Part shown: positions 59,790 to 64,000 of the stretch, piece after piece | Layout: each line of letters starts with the position of its first letter | How positions within the stretch are numbered: position 1 is the stretch's first letter | NCBI GenBank assembly: GCA_013399115.1 | Contig: VXAA01001513.1 | Location: 337,477-401,476 of the forward strand | Length of the DNA stretch: 64,000 nucleotides | Direction: 5' to 3' | Origin: Anseranas semipalmata | Lineage: Eukaryota > Chordata > Aves > Anseriformes > Anseranatidae | Notes under the pieces: model-generated | Databases searched by the model: none | Seen by the model: only the letters and a program-made list of their open reading frames with translations | What the model was told of the DNA's origin: nothing | Translations under genes and position numbers: made by a program

Positions 59790-62700
59790 CTATCAATCAG
59801 GTTTAGCTAAATTTGTGCTGAGACTTTATCAATGCCATCAACTGGCTTTTTCCACTTGCTTTCTCTTCTGTATATATTTTTAGGCTTTTATTGTTAGGTG
59901 ATTTCCTGATTGAATTCAAAGATCTCATGGAACAGCATATTAGCATATTTTGAATATAAATGCAGACTCTGTTATGGGATTCAATTTCTCTTTGAATTTT
60001 AATTCCAAAGCTGTTCTTTTCCACATTGTTCATAGGAGTAATCAGAATTTTAATCATTTTCATGCACCTCTGGGTGTATTGTGAGATGGGACAGCAGAAA
60101 ATACAGGCAAAAAGTAAGAAGTTAGTAAGTGTTTGTGCTCTGCACAGCGCCTGTGGCAATCTTTCTCTTTCCACTGCCTCCAGACCACGTGCTCAAGCAA
60201 GGGTTTTTCAGAGGAATTAGATATTCAAGTCCCGTCCCATCTCCAGCTGAAATTATATCCCTTGACCACTGCCATCTCCACTCCTCGGGGGAAAAAAAAC
60301 AATTGCTACTTAAGAATTTGCCATTTCTGATCATTTTCCATGAAGTATATTAACCCAGAACAGAGGAAGAGGAGAGAGAGACTTCACTGCTGTCTAGTGC
60401 AAGGTTTCCCTCTTCATGGATGTAAGCTGATCAATGGCCAGTTAGCAAAATCATTTTAACCAAAACTGACTCTTTTCATCTGACAAATCCAAGCTGAATA
60501 CAAATACAAATCAATTTCCTTAGCAAGATGCCAGTCTTTCAGCACTTTCAACAGAAGTCTTATAAAGAAAATAAGAGGCAGAAATTCTGATTGTGTTTTC
60601 TTGTTGCTTTCCTTCAGGGTAAGAGAGTACAGTGGAAAATACATTCATTACTTTTTCATCAAATCTGTGTCTAAGGGGTATAGATTTCACTGGGAAAGAA
60701 TTTCTAGGAAAGAAGACTAGAAAATATGAGAGGAGCTCTTGTTTCCAGAGCCAGCTGAATTTTTTTTGAAGCTCCCTCCCTAACACAAAGAAAAGGTTTG
60801 CCTCCTGAGCATTACCTAGCACACCAAGTTCACCGTTGATCAGACAGTACTGCCCACCAGCCTGAAGTTCACCGTCGTACCCAAAATTTTAACACATTTC
60901 ATGACACTCAGTATTCCAAGTTTGTTAGGACTCCGGCTCCCTATGCTTACAGCCCAGGTTTCCAAGATGAGTCACAGCCTTTGCGCAAGAAAACAAAAAC
61001 ATATATGAGCACATCATTCATTATACACATTTAAAGCAAAAACCCAGGCATGCCATTCGGCTATCATTTCACCCAGCTCTCGCACACAGAGGGGCTACTG
61101 CAACACAAAGAAAGGATGTGCATATCCTATTTCTGTTATGAAACTTCAGGTATCACCCCCAGCCACAAGCAACCTGCTGCCCAAACAAGTCTTTAAGGAG
61201 AGCAGGTCGGTCAGGCCAGCGGCCGTCACTGCTTGCAGGGCTAAAATCCTGCAGGCTGGCTGTCCCGGCTTAGTGAATCCAGGAAATTGGGACCAGCAGC
61301 TGCGCAGGGTTTGGAGTGCTGCACTCTCGGGGCTGGCTGTGCATCAGCAGCTGTTTGCACTGCTTGTGAGGTTTGTGTGGTCTCCAAAAAAAAATAAAAA
61401 TAAAACCAACAACTGAATAAAATAACTACCAGGTGCAGAAAAATAGCTGTCCTGGAGACCACTGAATCCTGTCCCATGGTGGTGGGAACTGGACGTTTAG
61501 GCAAAAACAGGGCATATCTGAAGACCCTTCCACTGGGATACTCAGAGCTAGTGAATTTCACTCACTGCGTGAAGGGGAAAGAAAAAAAAAAAAAAAGATT
61601 TGGTTGATTTTCAACTTGCTACCAGTAGTTAATTATGCTCTGACCCAGATGGATCTTGTACCCAGCCTGGCAATGTTAAATTTCTCTCTGCTGCATACAG
61701 CCTGAAGCCACCTACTTCCCAGAGGATTTCCCAGGTAAAGGAATAATCAGTTGACCAGCTTATTTCAGAGAGCCACAACACAGCAGGCCTGAAAGAAAAA
61801 GATAGTTTGGCAAACCACTATCACAAGTTTTTACTGAAATCACATTTGAGTACTCTAACAAGGGACCGCAGCACTGCAAGTGCTGAGCAAATGAGATGCA
61901 CCAAGATTACATCTGCTTCAAAAACAATCTTCACAATTTGGAATTTACATAAGTGGACAAGTGGCTTATAAAGACAGGAGCTTACAATGTAATGGGATGT
62001 ACATTTATATCCATACAAGCTAGCAACCCCAGAAATGGAGAACAGCTCAGACAGAACTGCAGGGGTGGTGTAGGCAGATGGGTCTGTTTGTCTTTTGAGG
62101 ATTCAGCACTAAAACTGCCTCAGTAAGATGTCAACCATCTCTTTTAGGATCCTGTCAGTACCCTGGTCTAGGCTTCTGCCTCAAAATGCATTTATTGAAG
62201 TCACCCATGGAAAAGTAATCCATACTGATCTGCAGTTTCCCACTGGACTCCTCAATGCAGCAGAAAACATCCAGCAAGCAGAGACAGAGGAGCCCAGCAC
62301 ACAGAATGCAAACAAGCAAGGCAGAAGCCTGATCCATAGCATGGGGTGCTTACCACCCACCAGACCCCATACCTTCCTCTGCCTGGTGGGGAGCTCTGTA
62401 CCTGGCCCACGTGTAATGTTCCCACCAAAGCTGCCCCCAGCAGCTGCTTGCCTAAGCCCTCCCCAGCCTGCTTCAGCCTACACCAGCTGGCTTAGCACCA
62501 CTCTTTAAGCAGCAGGTCTTCATTAACCTGATTCATTTTGCCTGAACCAATTAAGGAGGGCTCACACAAGTCATTTCTGTGGGAAAGGCAGTAAAGGTAG
62601 AGGCTTCTGCTGTGGAGTGCTTCTGTCGGAGCATGCCCACCCCCCCAAGGTGTCTGGCAGTGCACAAACATGAGCTCTCCTCTGTGAACAATGGCCATGA

Positions 62701-64000
62701 CCTTGCTCTCCATTACCCATGCCACCAGCACCGTTTCCTAAAGGAGACTGATGGAAGATGAGAAATAAAACACGGCAGGTTTTGGTAATAGTCCAATGAC
62801 CTTTTCCATAGCACCAAGTCTTGCCGTAACCTTATGTATCGCAATACACGTGGGCCCATACCTTCCTCTCCTCTCACTACAGCCTTCTGGGAACTGGCAG
62901 TTGTTTTTGCTGGGACCAAGCAAGCCTTGGGACAGCAATAACTGTCAGTACCTCAAACTGCAATGTCTGGTGCAAGACCTTGTAGCTTGTTAGACTTAAA
63001 ATATCTCCTAATCCCATCGTTGCAGCTTGTGATATCAAACTGAAGCCATAAAACTGTCCACTTTTCTCTGCATCTCTGGTCTCAGGGGACAGGGTACAAC
63101 ATGTTGCTCTAACTACCACTAAACAAATGGAAATAAAGAGTCTGCTCTTTGTTCTGTTAAGATGCTGAAAGGAGCAGAAAAAGCCACACAGCCACATTCT
63201 CACTTGAAGCGCCAAGACATCATGGGACCACTGCTTTCTGGGCTCCATCACCTCATGCACTGCAGACTGAGAAGCTGGGAAGCCTTCTGCAGCCACCAAT
63301 CAAGCCTACACCCTGCTCGCTCAGAAGGGGCCGCTTCCTCTCTGATCCCTGTGGCTGCAGCTTTGCTTCGAGGCCCAAGGCAATGCACGCAGCACCTCTG
63401 GAAATACAACCGCACACAAAAACTCTTTCAAGGATATCACCAAGAAATCAAGGGGCAGAAGGACAGGCTTGCAGAGGAAGTGAGCTCATTTAGTAGAGTG
63501 ATGGGTTGCTTTAGCCTCATATCCAAAATGCAGCACAAATGCTACAAAAATTCCAATTCCAGAAGAGGCTTCAGGGCAACTTTCATCATAAGTTGCTGGG
63601 AATCAGGAGTACAGCTGCCCTTCATAATACAGGAATCACACACCTAATTTCCTGTCTATTGAGTTAAAAGCTGCCTCCTGATTTTACATGATGCTGTCTG
63701 GAAGACGATATTTCATTTGAGTACATTCCCTTTCATCCATATGCATTTTCACTGCACTGACAATTTTCTCCTAACTCATCTTCTGCATTAACATCATCTT
63801 TGCCAGGTGGATTTGAAGCAATAATTCAATCTGAATTAGGTTCCAGGAAGGAATCACGGCCTGGCTGTCCACTGGGGCTTGGGAAATTGATTTATTGGTT
63901 TGCAACAAACACTAAATTCTCCTTATAAACCACTGAGCATTTTCTTATAAGATGTGAATGGCTGGTGTCACAGCAGGTGCCATTCATTTGATAAACATAA
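59790..64000. other. Non-coding unique sequence
   Basis: No gene is supported. The longest frames are 63,162-63,647 plus (161 codons) and 62,877-63,299 minus (140 codons). They overlap each other on opposite strands and neither has a recognisable domain, signal peptide or membrane segment. An A15 run lies at 61,582-61,596 and a short A4-8T tract at 61,386-61,404. The sequence continues past the window edge. Confidence 0.6.
61582..61596. repeat. Poly(A) tract, 15 bases
   Basis: A run of 15 A follows GGGGAAAG, in unique sequence. Confidence 0.88.

Noticed and set aside
63162..63647. 161-codon open frame on the plus strand, opposed by a 140-codon minus frame
   Set aside because: Neither has a recognisable domain. 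Overlap on opposite strands suggests chance.

Overview
The window reads as about 64 kb of gene-free vertebrate nuclear DNA, most likely from a bird. The direct clue is the type of interspersed repeat. There are three clear 3' ends of CR1 non-LTR retrotransposons: 16,443-16,527 and 20,156-20,222 in reverse orientation, and 46,258-46,751 in forward orientation. There is also one doubtful older remnant near 49.5 kb. I see no Alu, B1, L1 or other mammal-type repeats. CR1 dominance with very low transposon density (roughly 1% of the window by my reading) is typical of avian genomes. Crocodilian or turtle origin cannot be excluded from sequence alone, but those genomes usually carry more repeats. 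I cannot name the species or the locus.

No protein-coding gene, rRNA, tRNA, CRISPR array or prokaryotic feature can be supported. Open reading frames exist on both strands, the longest 220 codons, but none looks like a gene. They overlap each other on opposite strands, cluster in GC-rich patches where stops are rare, run through A or T homopolymers, or lie inside the CR1 element. The best candidate for anything exon-like is 55,272-55,629, where short open frames are flanked by splice-like signals. I do not recognise the product.

Layout: 0-16.4 kb is unique non-coding DNA with a (GGAGA)n tract at the left edge, a 40-base T run near 0.8 kb and scattered A/T homopolymers. 16.4-24 kb has two short CR1 tails, a nested CAAAACAC palindrome, a GC-rich patch (17.5-18.4 kb) and several AT-rich stretches that look like conserved non-coding elements. 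24-46 kb is plain unique sequence with purine-rich, (AAAC)n, (TC)n and (AG)n microsatellites and an odd palindromic TTTCAGAAAATT-type repeat at 29.4 kb. 46-50 kb has the largest CR1 copy and a pair of inverted octamer motifs. 52-55.6 kb has a small inverted repeat that may be a DNA-transposon remnant, an inverted E-box pair in an AT-rich enhancer-like stretch, a T/G-rich tract and the exon-like island. 56-64 kb is plain unique sequence.

The simplest reading is an intergenic gene desert or the inside of a very large intron, possibly acting as a regulatory landscape. No genes work together here because none are visible. I found no undescribed multi-gene system. The points worth a second look are candidate cis-regulatory structures and repeat remnants, all needing cross-species alignment to decide.
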